Shown here piece after piece: positions 23,473-36,270 of a stretch of DNA of 64,000 nt (positions are counted from its first letter, which is position 1; every line of letters starts with the position of its first letter). The notes beneath the pieces were generated by a model, which saw nothing but the letters and a program-made list of their open reading frames with translations, did not search any database and was not told the DNA's origin. The position numbers and the translations under genes are program-made. Origin of the DNA: Amylostereum areolatum (taxonomy: Eukaryota > Basidiomycota > Agaricomycetes > Russulales > Stereaceae); the NCBI GenBank assembly GCA_012932865.1, contig SAXG01000065.1:124001-188000 (forward strand). The letters are read 5' to 3'.

Positions 23473-24520
23473 ATGTCCACATCCTCCGAGTCGACGTCGC
23501 CGCCGCCAACTCCCAGGCTTCGTCCTGTCCCCGATGTCAGAATTGCGCCGAGGCCCTTCGACGGACATGGTTCCAGCTCGAACCTCCCCCCCGATTTCAT
23601 TCTCAAGTCGTCTGATGACGTATACTTCTACGTCCTCGCCAGCACTCTGAAGCTCACAAGCCCCGCGTTCGGGGATGTGGTGACTGCCTCGCCCGATTGC
23701 GAGTACTTCCACGGACTTCCGGTTGCCCCCATTCCCGTTCTCTCCCTTGCACTAGATTTAGCCCTTCGATTCATCTATCCCGACCCTAGTCCTGTCATCC
23801 GGACGAAGGAAGACATCCTATCCGCCTTGATGATGGATAGACTGTACGGCATCCCAGCGTTGAAGGAGGCTGCGCAAGCCGCACTACAGCTCTTCGTCTA
23901 TCGCGATTTCGTCCTCGCGTTTCATATCGCGATGAATCATGATATACGCCCCATCGCGCACCTTGCAATGCGACAATCCCTGTTTTTCCCTCTTCGTCGT
24001 CTTTTCTTATACCCCCGCCTCCCTGCCCGCCCATATCATCATCATTTGGTCCAATACCATATACGTTGCGGAGACATCGCGGCTCGTGCTGTGAAATCTC
24101 CGGAGTGGTTGCATCCCGTCGCCGGCATTCTCTTCCGCGGACATCCTCCCTATGGCTATTGCCGGGCATGCATCGTCGCTCATCCCAACTGGCTCCATAC
24201 CTCCCCAGATGTCCAGTGGTGGGGGAAACAACAGATATGGGACCTGGTGGAAGCCACGGCCGAGGCTTTGGAAATGCACCCATCCATAGAACGTCTCAAA
24301 AGTTGGCGGAGGAAAATGGTTGTATGCTGCGATGTCTGTCAGAAGGGGGCCCCCGTGGATCTCTCGGCACTTTATCCAGAGCTATGCCAACGCATCAAGT
24401 CAGGAATACAGTCCGTGAGTATCCGCACTGCGTATAGGATTGACGGCTCGGCGCTGACCATATATCGTCTTACAGGTACCTCTCCTCGTGGAGACAACGG
24501 CCCCTTCTCTTCAAACATGA
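23473..24520 (+). CDS. BTB/POZ-domain protein of the mushroom-expanded type
   Basis: Two exons (23473-24414 and 24476-24520) make 328 residues. After a Ser/Pro-rich leader, residues about 40-140 follow the BTB pattern in its basidiomycete form: PPDFILKSSDDVYFYVLAST, LKLTSPAFGDVV, LALDLALRFIYPDPSPVIRT, LYGIPALKEAAQAALQLF and FVLAFHIAMNH. The C-terminal half has helices with paired cysteines (CRACIVAH and CCDVCQKG) and Trp-rich segments, common in this family. BTB domains mediate dimerisation or cullin-3 recruitment; this lineage-specific group has no assigned role. The start is the first in-frame ATG, immediately before the Ser-rich leader. The last exon adds only 14 residues. Confidence 0.8.
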
Positions 24521-25481
24521 CGCGATTACTCCGGAGCGTTTCTGCAGGGTTCTGCCGTCATGGCCCATTCATTGCTTTTTTGGTTATTTGACACAAAGTA
24601 GTACTTACTATGCTGGTACGCTACTGCTTATCCGTATTCTACGGCCAGTCCCAGGCGGCTTCTGGTTGCTTTTGGATAGTTTGGACTCGGCGGTTTGGTA
24701 TCTACGCTTCTTCAGCGCGCACCTATATATGTATTCATTGTGATATTGCTGGGACTACATGCTGGGTGTAAGTATAAGTCAAAAGACGCGGGGTCAATAC
24801 TCGCGTTCAATAGACGCAAACAGCGTCGCGGATCGACCGGAAACTCGAGTGAACTGGTTTCGCTCTCAGCCATGACCTTCCTTCCACCTCCGCTCTCGTG
24901 CACCATCCTTGAACTAATCTTCATCACTGTATTATCTTGAAGCAATCTCTTCGAAAAGATCTCTTTCGGATCCAGCCCATTGTTCGGTGATTTGCGACAG
25001 CTTACAGAGTTGTAATGCCTTCCCGTCGCGAGCAATTATACCAAACCATCCGCGAGGCACGGGATAGGCATGCTAGGATTGAGGCAAAGCTCAGGTTCGA
25101 CAAAGTTAAGGTGAGTACCTGAAATTTTGGCAGTATCTCATCCCTTATAGCGAGCAGATCATTTTTCCCCAACCTCCCCAACGCCGATCGTCCTGCAATG
25201 TCAAAAAAATGGGGGCCATACTGTCAATTCTTATCCTCATTAGCTACCAGTACGTGCCGCTTCGTCTTTCGCTCAACTGTCTTCGGAGTGAACCGTCGAC
25301 AGCATGTGTCAAAACTCGGAACAAGGACTCTTTCTTACTTACTACGATCCATTCTACGAAGAGCTCGACACCCCTCCATTCTCCGTCTCTACTATACCAA
25401 ATGCACAACAGACCTGGCCCCCTACATAAAAAATATGATTTTCCAGCTTTTCCCTCTCCGCATCTCCTGACCTCTCCGTTA
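24521..25481. other. Intergenic; one weak candidate small gene
   Basis: A two-exon plus-strand model starting at 25015 (MPSRREQLYQTIREARDRH, donor GTGAGT after FDKVK, acceptor CTTATAG near 25150, stop near 25245) would make a peptide of about 60 residues. The first exon is coding-like but nothing supports the rest. Otherwise nothing is recognised. Confidence 0.25.
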
Positions 25482-28400
25482 TTACTTCCAAGTTTCTTTT
25501 GGTACGTTCTGTTTCTTCGCTTTGGTCGGTTTTGTACTCTTCGACGAACCCGCCCCAGACGCTGTACCTGCCTTCGACTTCTTCGACTCCTTCGACTCCT
25601 TTGACTCCTTCGGAGGAAGTGGCCGCAACGTTCGTACAGATGATCGGGAACCCAGTGGTCGGTTCTGCGATACATCCGGCGCGGTCGATACAGGCGTGGT
25701 CGACGTAGTCGATGCGAGCGTAGTCGATGCGGGAGACAAAGTGTCCGGTGTAAGGGAAGAGAGTACACTGAGGGGAGAGCTTGATGGGGACCCAGCAGAT
25801 GTGACGGCAAAGTTGGACATCGCAGGCAGGACGGCAGCCATCGTGTCCTGGAAGTGTTCATCTCGCTGCGTTTATAATGGGGGTTTCAGTGATATTCCTG
25901 ACACTATCAAAGTCGACTTACGTCCAAGATTTCCGATCTGGGAGGGGGCGACAGGAAGACAGACTGGTCATCCTCCATGATCACGTCCAAACTTTGGGGT
26001 ATGAATGGGGGGATGGCTTTTCTGGCATGAAGGCAGATTGATCTTCATCCAGATATAAGCTTTGGATTTCTTGCGTACGGGTGTTTAATTGTCGCCGTAG
26101 ATCGCTGAGCGCCGCTTTCGTTTTGACTAGCAGCGAGGTCGCATTCTCCGTCTCCTGTTTCAACATAGCCTCGCGCTTGCTGAGTTCGGTTTGAAGCGCT
26201 TCGTTGAGTCGGAGCGCGGCATCGTAATCTTTACTGACTTCGTCGTGACGATGTTTGACCTTCGCAAGTTCATCTCGCAGACCTTCTACTTGTTGAGCTG
26301 TTTCCTGTAGGCTGTAATTGCTGTCCTCCGCCTGTACGACGCGCTGGGCAGTTTCCTCGAGTGCTTCGCCCCGCTGCCGGAGGTCCAACTCGAGGCGTTC
26401 CTTCTTGAACGTCACCGTTTCCAGCTCGGCCTTGAGGGCGACATTGCGTTGTTGCAGGGCATTGCGATCTCGCAATATAGCGTCCAACTGGGAACGAAAA
26501 TGAGCAGATGCCACGACAAGCCAACGAGAGCGTGACCTCGAGGTCCGACGTGTGCCTATCACTTGCCGAGGTTGCGTCTATTCCCTTTTCGACTCTGAAT
26601 CCTTTCTCACGTTGTCGATACCTGTCGAGCTGGAGAAGATAGGGAGACTGTGAGGACAATCAAACAATAGACATACCTCACTTTGGACTCTCGCGACCTG
26701 TTCTGCATATTGGACTACCCTCGCCGTGATCTCGGTCTTATGTAGCTCAGCATCCTGATCCCTTAAGGTCTTGACTGTCTTTAAATCGAGCCGGAGCGCT
26801 TCGACGCCTTGCTTGTGCCTGTCGCGGTCGTGAACGGAATCCTCGAGCTGGACGGAGTAAGTAAGTGATATGTACTTGATACGGAAGCCAGGCGGCATAC
26901 TGACCTGGCTTCGCAAATTCGCAAATTCTTGCTCGTACTGAGATCTCGTGACTTCGAAACCCTTGTCCTGTTGCTCTCTGTCCCGCTTGAAATCATCGAT
27001 CAAAGCCTTGGTCGCATCTAGTTCACTTCGAAGTGCATTGATATTTTCCATGTGCCTATCGCGATCGTGCATAGCGTCCTTGTACTGGCTGAAAGTTAGC
27101 AGGAGAGACGGAAAGGTGAATGTCAGACCAACCTGACTTCGAACATGGTCGACCTCTTGCTGAAGGACATCCTTCGAGGATTTGATTGCGTCTAGCTCAG
27201 CTCGAAGTGTTTCGGTGCGTTGCTTGTGCTCGTCGCGGTCGTAGATTACATCGTTGAGCTGAGAAAACAAGGATAAGCAAATGAGGGACGAAAGGGAAGC
27301 CGTGTGGCATTTTGACCTGGCTTCGCATATCGACGACTTCCTGCTCGTACTGGGAAGTTCTGGCCTGGAAGTCCTTGAGGTGCTGCTCGACGTCCCTTTG
27401 AAGATCATCCTTCAAAGTCTTGGCCACGTCTAGGTCGTTTTGAAGCACTTTGATACTTTCCATTTGCCCACCGCCGTCGCGTTCGGCGTCCTCGAGCTGA
27501 AAACAAGTAAGCGAAGAGTAAGGAAGAATCAACGGTAAGCGAACCTGGCTTCGTAGTTGGTCAACCTGTTGCTGAAGGACCTCGTTCAAGTACTTGACCC
27601 TGTCTAGTTCACCTCGATGTGCTTCGGAGCCTTCCTTGTACCCGTCGCGGTCGCTTATAGCAGCTTCAAGCTGGCAAGTAAGCAAGTCAACGGTAAGCAA
27701 GTCAACGGTATGAGAAGTTGAATGATAGGCTGACCTGGCTTTCGAGATTCTGGATATGCTGCTCGTACTGAGATTTCATGGGCACGAGCCCCTCGCCTTG
27801 TTGCTCGATGTCCCGATCGAGTTGATCCTTTAAAGTCTTGACTGCCTCTAGCTCGGGTCGAAGCGTTGTGATGCTTGTCATGTGCTCATCGCGGTCGTGT
27901 AAAGCGGCCTGGAGCTGAGAAAGAAAGTAAGCAGAAGTAAGAAGCAGGTTAAACCTGACTTTGAACCCGGTCGACCTGAAGCTGGTGTTGGACGTTCATG
28001 CCCGCGATACGCTCCTCCTGCTGCTTGACGATCAGCTCAAGGGAGTTCTTCGAAGCCTTGACGCCATCTAACTGGTTTTGAAGCTTGTTGACGTTTTCCA
28101 TGTGGATCTCGCGGGCGCGCTCGGCGGTATCGAGCTAAGATAAGCGAAGGGCGTAGGTAAGCGAAGGGCGTAGAACGTCCAACGGCAGACTGACCTGGGT
28201 TCGAAGATCCCTTATATGGTGTTCGTACTGGAATTTCATGTCCGCCACACTTCCTTCCTGCTGCTTGACGTTCCGCTGAAGAGAGTCTTTAGTCGCCTCT
28301 AGCTCAATTTCAAGCGTACTGATCCTTTGCATGCTCTCGTCACGGTCGTGTACGGCAGCTTCGAGCTGGTCTAGGAAGTAAGCGTGTGACATGGATAGCC

Positions 28401-31400
28401 AGACGGCAAACTAACTTGACTCTGGATTATCCCGACGTGGTCCTCGTACTGGTCTGTCATGTTCCTGATCCGCTCGTCCTGTTGCTTGCGGTCCTGTTCA
28501 AGACCATCCTTCGAAGCCTCAGTGGCTTCGAAGTTCGTCCGAAGTTCATCGAGTTCTCGTTTGTGCTCGTCGCGGTACAGTATAGCAGTCCTGAGCTAGG
28601 AAAGGAAGTAAGCGAGTGTTGAGAAAAAGGAAGTCGGTGTATATACTTCTCCTCCTATTTTTTTGGCATCCTGCTTCTGCTGGTCTATCAGGGCCATAAT
28701 CTTCACTTCTTGCTGTTTGATGTCCTGCTCCCTCAATGCATTGGTCGTTGCTAGCTCTCCTCGGAGTGTTTTGGCGGTTGCCCGGTGATCATCGCAGTCG
28801 CGCGCGGCTGCCATCAGCTGCAAAAACAGATAAACGGGCGATAATAAACTGGATCACAGACGTGAGAACTGACCTCGCTTCTGATCTGTTTGACCTGCTC
28901 TGCGTACCGCTCGACATCCTGACGGAGACCATCCTCGGAAGCTTTGGTCGCGTCTAGCTGGCCTCGAAGTATGTCAGCGGCCTTCTTACACTCGTCGCAG
29001 TCATAAACAACAGCCTCGAGCTACAAAAGAATGTTAGCAAAGGGTACCGAACTTTGAGGGCCAGACTGACCTCGCTTTCGATGCTCTTGACATGTCGCTC
29101 GTGGTCGGCGGTCATCGTCGCTATTTCCTCTCCGTGCCGCTTGGCGTCTCGATCGAGATTGTCCTTGGCTTCGTCTAACTCGGCTTGGAGTCTTTGGGAA
29201 CTTTGCTTATGGTCTTCGCACTCGCGCATAGCGACCTTGAGCTGCGAGAAAAATTGAGCAGACGCCACGGAAGGCTGAGCATTGGTGGGCGAACCTGCTC
29301 CCGGACAGTCTTGACCTCCTGCGCATGCGCGGAACCGATGGTCGTAAGCTGCTTCGCGTGCCGCTCGACGTCCTGACGAAGACTATCTTCGGAAGCTTTG
29401 ATTGTATTTAGCTGGTCTCGAAGCACGTCAGCAGCCTTCTTGTGTTCGTCGCGGTCATGAACAGCAGCTTCGAGCTACGAAATAATGTTAGCAAAAGATA
29501 CCGAACCTTGAGGGCCAGACTGACCTCTCTTCTGATGCTCGTGACATGTTCGCCCTCGTGCTGTTCGACGTCTCGATTAAGGACATCATCCGAAGTTGTC
29601 ATTGTTTCTAGCTCGACTCGGAGAGCTTCCGTGTTTTCTTTGTACTTGTCTCGTTCGTGTATGGCCATCTCAAGCTAGGAAGCAAGGTGAGTAAATGTCA
29701 CGACGGGCTGCGTTAGTAGACAAACCTGCTCCCGGACAGTCTTGACCTCCTGCGCATGCGCGGAACCGATGGTCGTAAGCTGCTTCGCGTGCCGCTCGAC
29801 GTCCTGACGAAGACTATCTTCGGAAGCTTTGATTGTATTTAGCTGGTCTCGAAGCACGTCAGCAGCCTTCTTGTGTTCGTCGCGGTCACGAACAGCAGCC
29901 TCGAGCTACGAAATGATATTAGCTAGCAAAGGATACCGAACCTTGAGGACCAGACTGACCTCGCTTTCGATTCTCTTGACTAGTCGTTCGTGGTCGCCGT
30001 TCATCGTCGCTACTTCCTCTCCGTGCTGCTTGACATCTCGGTCGAGATTATCTTTTGTGGCCTTGACTTCATCTAACTCGACTTGGAGCCCTTGTACACT
30101 TTGCCTATGGTCGTCACATTCGCGTATAGTGGCCTCAAGCTGGGAAAGAATGTAAGGAAAAGCCACGGAAGGCCAGATGACAGACTGACCGCACGGCAAA
30201 TGGTTTGGACCCGGACCGCTATGTCCTCGTTGTGCCGAAGGAGGCCCAAGGCAGGGAGAGCTAAGGCCTCGAATGTTGTTAGCTCGTCGTGGATGCTCTT
30301 GATCGTGTCCTTGTGACTATTGCGGTCACGTACGACGACCTCAAGCTGTGTATGGATGTAAGCGCATGATATCAAAGATCAAATGGCACAGACAGACCTC
30401 ACTTCTGATACCACTGACCTGCTGCTCGTGGTCAGACTTGAGGGCCGCAATCTCCTCCTTGTGTCGTTGGAGGTCTTGACTTAAAGTGGCGGCTGATTCT
30501 AACTCGACTTGGAGGGCGTTCACGCTTTCTCGGTAGTCGTCAAGCTAGGATTGTAAGTAACAGCTGTCATAGAAATCAGTACCGAACCCCTACCTCATTC
30601 CTGAGACTTTCGATTTGCAGTATGTGTTCGTCGTTATTAGTGACAGCATTCTCGTCATAACGTCTGATGGTTGCTTTGAGACGTTCTTCCGAAGCCTCAC
30701 TCATATCCAGGCGGGCCTGAAGTGCATTGATCGTCTGCTCGTGGGTGATATCGTTATGTGCCGCCGTCTGCAACTGAGAGGAGAATCTCGCGACTACTTC
30801 ATCTAGCTAGAGTTGTGTTAGCAAGTGAGACAAAAATGAACGGAGACTGATACAAACGGAGACAGACATCCCACTTCCAACCGCCCCTACCTCTTGTTCG
30901 TGTACAGCCAAGCTTTCCTCGGGGGTCGAGACACGGGTTGTTTTACCCTTCCCTCGATCGATGTTCTCCAAAACGGGTTCTTTTACCTCAGCCTGCACGT
31001 ATAGATTAGAAAGCCAATAAACCACGCGAGACCTTAACCGTTGGAACGTACCACGGCACGCCTATCATCGTCCACCAAGCTGTCGAATGCGTCCTCGTGA
31101 TAGCCAAGCTCGGGAACTTCATCTATGTCGGAAAGCTGCTCTTGAATCTTGGCGGATAGGGACTCGGTGGAAATTATTGGCGAAAGGACGGATGATCCTG
31201 CGATAGGGGGCGATGGGGGATTGGTGCTCAGCGGATGGAGCTCCTCCAGATGCCCTGACCCCCCGTGTTCGATATCCCGTACTAGATCCCGTAGCAATTG
31301 TTTCCGTCTTTGTCCAGCACGTCCAGATCTCCGGTCCGAGTCGTCCTGGCGTAGGTCGATGTCGCCCGCGGGCGTCTCCTCTCCTTCCATCCTCCTGCGC

Positions 31401-31615
31401 GTCTCCGCGCGATTGATACGCTTGATAAGCACCCCTTCATACAAATGGCACGCATCGATCTCCTTCTCCAACTCTCCGACCAGGTCCTCATGTGCCTTGA
31501 GCTGAAAGCGGAGAGACTGCGTGACGGGGTTGTCGAATATATCGATGTACTGAGGATATGGAGGGTCGCGGGACCCGCTCAAGCGGTCTATGAGACGTGA
31601 AAAACTGAAGCGCAT
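25482..31615 (-). CDS. Giant coiled-coil protein built from about 20 repeated exon cassettes
   Basis: The first exon (31615-31035) encodes MRFSFSRLIDRLSGSRDP and a charged helical region with DLRQDDSDRRSGRAGQRRKQ. A short linker exon follows. From about 30800 to 26000 there is then a series of roughly 130-180 bp exons separated by introns of about 45-60 bp. Each encodes a heptad-rich helix that usually starts like LEAAVHDRDEHKK and ends in RSQ or RSE at a phase-0 donor. I count about 20 cassettes. Two of them (29295-29476 and 29726-29907) are identical except for two bases, within a repeated two-exon unit of about 431 bp. The last exons carry a longer coiled coil (KAELETVTFKKERLELDLRQ) and a Ser/Thr/Pro-rich tail (25841-25482). 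The join between them is uncertain because the frame runs to a stop at 25981. Likely a long rod-like structural protein; no motor or other domain is visible. Confidence 0.7.
29295..29907 (-). repeat. Recent exon-intron tandem duplication inside the coiled-coil gene
   Basis: The 182-bp segments 29295-29476 and 29726-29907 differ at only two positions, and the intron and next exon following each copy are also similar. The spacing of 431 bp corresponds to a two-exon unit. Confidence 0.9.
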
Positions 31616-32351
31616 GTTACGGGTGTTAGAAGAAGAAGAAGATGGGGGAAGTGCAAGTGCTCAGTAGGAACCCTGACTCGTGTAAACAACATGGCCTCCC
31701 CAAGTTCCACCAATTTACGAACGTCCGGACTCTAAACCAATATTATGAGAAACACCTGGAGATAGCACGTCAAAACACACCTAAAACGCACCCCACATGA
31801 AGACTGTTGTGATCGAAACAGACAGTCGCGACCCAACGCCCTACCACCGGTTCGACGGGGTGTCGCAAGTCGCAACGCCGTTATGACTTTTACATCATGT
31901 CAATAGGCACTCGGATGTGATGGAAGACAGGTGATGGAAGACGGGTTTGGCATCGAACATAACGCACCTGCATTTGCTGCTATCGGAGGCTTTCCTTCAG
32001 GGTTGGAGTATCTGCGAGTAAATCGTTGGCTAGTGGAAGTGGAACACCAACGCGTCACGCGGATTGCGAGCTTATGATTATGTAACGCCGGTGGGTCCCA
32101 GTAGGTCCGCCCTTTCCATGTATAGGGAAAGACGCATATCTCAGACAATCTTGACTATGTGGGTCCATGGAGGTCCATCATTCCACCGATTAACTAATTG
32201 AATATGACGTATTTAACAGACGTATTTAACAAAAACCGGAAGCTACGCTAGCAACTCCCCCGTGATTGGTTGAAACATGTTACGATGTTGTACCATGAAA
32301 CTAGAGAGCAGATGTAAGCATCCGATCACCGATACGCCTAGCATTTTCCGC
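31616..32351. other. Intergenic, nothing recognised
   Basis: 5' flank of the coiled-coil gene and 3' flank of the next minus-strand gene. No motif or coding pattern that I can support. Confidence 0.4.
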
Positions 32352-33070
32352 TCACATTGTGATGGCTTCGTCGATGACGTCCTCTGGACATGGCGGTTCA
32401 CCGTAGTACTGCTCCGGCGTATCGCCAGGGAATACAACGCATAGCTCCCCCCTCCAAGGCGATAGGTGCGGAAACTTGCCTCTGAGAGATATGTTGACGG
32501 GAGCGCTCGGGACATACCACGCGGCGATGTGGATGGCGTAACCGTAGAGGTCCACGACGCCGTTTTGAACGCCCGGAGTGATCGAGAAACCCTTTCGGTC
32601 GAAGACCTTTTCGAAGGAGACGCAGGGTGGATTCATCACGCTCCGGCGCGATGGCAAGACGAGGTCGATTTGGACAAGCCGACGTTCAGGACTGTCGAGG
32701 GAGTAGACGTGACCAGCGACCGCCTTGTACTTTGTTTTCTTTCAAAGAATCCGTGGTAAGAAGCATACACTATAGCAGAGTACGACCGCTTACCACGGGA
32801 CCGCTTGGATATTCGTGGACGGGAGCCATTTCGTGGATAGCGGTGGGTGGGACAGGAGGACGACGGCGGGGTGCTTGCTGAGGACGACGAGAGGGGGGGG
32901 TGCGGGGTGATTGCTGGCGCGGTTGCTGAGGACGGCGGTGGGGGGCTTGCTGCGGACGAGGACGGGTGCTTGCTGGATGATTTCTGGCTAGTCCGTGGAA
33001 TCACGGATGGAATTTATGGATTGCGACTAGCACGGACACGCCTACAATGCGTGGTCTTGCCTGTCGTTGT
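32352..33070 (-). CDS. Unrecognised protein with Pro/Arg-rich N-terminal region
   Basis: Two well-supported exons: 32986-32794 (low-complexity Pro/Arg/Gln-rich, ending PTAIHEMAPVHEYPSGPV) and 32729-32352 (YKAVAGHVYSLDSPERRLVQ, IDLVLPSRRSVMNPPCVSFE, VVDLYGYAIHIAAWYVPSAP, GELCVVFPGDTPEQYYGEPP), ending at a stop at 32352. They are joined by a GTAAGC-CAAAG intron in frame. A preceding exon on the 33047-33400 side is likely (CHARGED segment ending NNDRQDHA before a GTAGGC donor) but I find no clear start, so the 5' end is approximate. The last exon is clearly protein-like. No domain recognised. Confidence 0.5.
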
Positions 33071-33924
33071 TTCGCATTGTGACGACACCGGCGGACGACG
33101 AACACACGCCAGGATAACGATCCGACTCATGTTTCCCGCATGCAAGGGCAGTTTCAAGAGCCGCGGTCGTCTTCCAATTTGCTTTCGATCGACGGAAACG
33201 AGACTGAAGGCATGCGACACCGTATCTCCCCTTCACGATTGGGTGCTGACAGAGGAACGACGGACTGTTGATCCTGGGATTTCGTGGATAGAGAACATCA
33301 AGCTTGACGAGGCATTCGATGCAGGCTGTACATGTATCCGTTAACCCGACGAAGGCTGTAAACAAACTTACCGAAGTTCCTCCCTTGAGGATTTTGCGTG
33401 GGACGGCCGTGGGTGCGACAAGGATGGTGTCTGTAGAGAACAGTAAGCGATCAGTAGAGCTAGGGTAATCGTACTCAGGGGTAATCGTACTCAGATACGA
33501 CGATGAGTATAATTGACGCACGACGTCGAGATGAGTTTGACCCGATCAGGATAAGCACGCTGAACGGTGGAACTCGGGCTGTAGACGTGAGCAGGACTAA
33601 CTTACATAGGACTCGGAGGTAGGGAAGGAGGATCGGTGAAAGGCGATGTTGGACGTCTCGCGCGCGTTCAACGTTCAATGATCTTTGCTTCACTCGACAA
33701 GCGCCGCCCGGGGGTTACGAGTAGGCGTGCAATATCTCGATTTATCTCGACGGATTGAAGCCTGGATACACACCAAAGGTAATACCATCATTTATTCATA
33801 CTTTTCGAGTCTCGAAAAAGAGTAGTGCTTCATGGAGGGAATACAACTTTATACAAGTTCTTCAACATTCAACCTATCAATCGCAGGCAGTTCGCCCCCG
33901 GCCATCCAAGTGAGTTTCCAGCCT
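33071..33924. other. Probable 5' part of the preceding gene plus intergenic
   Basis: Contains an open minus-strand frame (33521-33071) that may supply upstream exons of the gene ending at 32352. A perfect direct repeat GGGTAATCGTACTCAG occurs twice at about 33462-33493. Nothing else is supported. Confidence 0.3.
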
Positions 33925-35953
33925 TTATCGTACGCTGTCCTTTTGTCCGTGCACGCGTACACGATATAGACAGGTGTGGTCGTGACCCCAGTTACCCACT
34001 ACGCGGAAGATCACAACACGAAAAGGTATACCTAACTTGCGTACATCCTCGCCGACCGGAAAAGTCTGAACCGGGTTGTGTGCTGCGATGTCGTACTCAA
34101 AGGATGCAATACGTACGTAGTTCGAGGATTTTGACCCTGTGAAGGGCTTCGACCCCTCAAACGAAGTCTGTCCCTCTCGCCGATGAGCCTCCTCCCACGA
34201 GTATAGTTTCTGCTCGTTCTTGTGGCCCTCTACGAGGCCCCATAGCTCCATCGTACGCGGTGCATTTCTCGTGTCCCATGCTAGCTCCGAAGCGAGATGG
34301 TCAACGGTAACCTCCTCGATATGCACGGTGTGGGCCAATCGAACGCCCAGCTGACCTTCCTCTCCAGGAAAACACCAGCAATAACCACTGTGAGTATCGT
34401 GGTGAAGCGCGTGAATAGGGGGCCGACCCGAAATTCCGGTGTAGTCCTTCCCCGTCACCCAGGCAAGGAACGTAGCACGTAGCCCACGCATACGGAGGCC
34501 TAGGGTCGGGGAGGTGAGAGATGGGACGACGGACGCGCCGCTCGATTGCAAAGCGAAGTCAGCCTTGCCCACAACATCTTTTCCTCGAGCTTCTACGACA
34601 GCATCGGCTACGCGAAACATGTCCTCCATGAGATCCGGTCTGATGTCGTTCTCCGGAGTCGGTCGCGTGGCACTAAGTTGCTCGATATTTTCCTCTAGGA
34701 CCGTTAACCGCGCCAGCAACGCCTTGAAATCATCCACAACGTTGTTCTGAAATGAGCGTAGATCCTCGTCGACACGCCCAATGCGTGGTTCGTAGGTCCT
34801 CAGGGTTGTTACCGCCTCCTCCGCACGGACAGTGAGGTCGTCCAAAAAGGCGGCAGCAGAGACCATGACCTCCTGTCTGGGGTGAAGGGAATCTTCAACC
34901 CGCTCGGTCACTACGACATCGATATGTATTTCTTGTTCATTCCAGGGAGGAAGGATGTGTGCGTTGTGAGAATGTGGCCAGTTCTCGACACGATGATGTA
35001 GGTGCGACATGTCTTGATATAAACCCTGGAAGGCGCCCTCCAGGCCACGAAGACGACTGGAAATTGTGACAAGGGAAGATGCTAGCGCCTCCAGCGCATG
35101 ATCGGACGTCGAATCGATAGTAGTGGATGAATTCACGGATAGGGGAAGGATGAGAATGACCACGACGCCGACGCCTACAACAGTGCCGATAACGAAAGCG
35201 ACGATGGTGGCACGGCCGATGCACGTTGAAGGTCGTGCAAACAACGCTTGGAAGGCAGTTGTGGCAGCAATCCCGATGCTCTCCCAAAATGGGGCGGACT
35301 GTGGAGCAGCACCCACCGAGGATCCCCCGGGATAGTCATAGGGTAACGCTGGACGAACGCCCCTTTTGTATGGGTCACATTCGGTAGAAGTGTCGCTTGT
35401 CCCCGATTGTGAAGAGACAGCAACATGGAGGGATGTGGGGGGGAATGGAGGAAAGGAATCAGGAGGTGATATGTTTGTATGTGGAGCGGCCAGGAGTGGT
35501 TTGCCTTCGATTTTCCAGTCCTAAGTGATGTGTGAGGCCAGGTGTGAGGCCAGTGAATATCGGGACGAGGGCAGCAAGACAGTAATGTACCTGTTGGTGG
35601 ACTCTTCCATTCTCCCCAGCGTTCTCGGTGGAATCCATCTGCGTATTTCTGCCTATCCGTTGCTTGTACCGCGCCAGAGGTGCCGCCCGAGGAGGCTCTC
35701 GCCGACTACACATCCTGGGATCATCCTTGGCCTCCAGACTAGAACGCCGCTGAATTGCGTTATTTCTTAGTTTTCCTTGATCACCTAAACTTTGACACCC
35801 GGGTTCGGGATAGAAGGTGTGTATCGGGGTAGAGGTCGAGATAATGGGTGAAGATACACGACGACGGATTGTGTGATCCCCATCCAAGAAGCCCTCGGAC
35901 TGCAGTGCGTTGGACGTGTCCGAAGCCTCCCGGCGGAGATATCGCGTGCCCAT
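33925..35953 (-). CDS. SUN-domain (Sad1/UNC-84) nuclear envelope protein
   Basis: Two exons (35953-35591 and 35520-33925) give 652 residues. A basic, Ser/Arg-rich N-terminal region of about 200 residues should face the nucleus. One transmembrane helix (ATIVAFVIGTVVGVGVVVIL) follows, then a helical stalk (EALASSLVTISSRLRGLEGA, FKALLARLTVLEENIEQL). The C-terminal SUN domain has ADFALQSSGASVVPSLTSPT, YCWCFPGEEGQLGVRLAHTV, ASELAWDTRNAPRTMELWGL, VRIASFEYD and a final GNWGHDHTCLYRVRVHG. SUN proteins sit in the inner nuclear membrane and bind KASH proteins to form LINC bridges. The gene appears complete. An alternative upstream start exists at 36079 (in frame, adds about 42 residues). Flanks are intergenic and no frameshift is seen. 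Confidence 0.9.
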
Positions 35954-36270
35954 GGTCCAAGAATTGGCCAAGTAGACAGGAGAAGGGGGACGAGAATGGG
36001 ATGTATGTATGTGGAACGAGCCTGACGAGGATGAAAGAGATGAATACACATGATAACTCGCGTTCAAGTTTTGAACCATTCACACGCGCAGACCCGCCCA
36101 CGCTTACCACGCTGACGACATGAATTAGCTTGACCTAAATAAACATCGATCCGTTCAACATTGGCAAGGGCGGAGAGAGCGAAAGCTACGAGCAAGTAGC
36201 AACCAAATCTAATCATACAGTCGTACAGTCATAGGTAATTCTCCGTGGCCGGGTCGTTATCTGCCAAACT

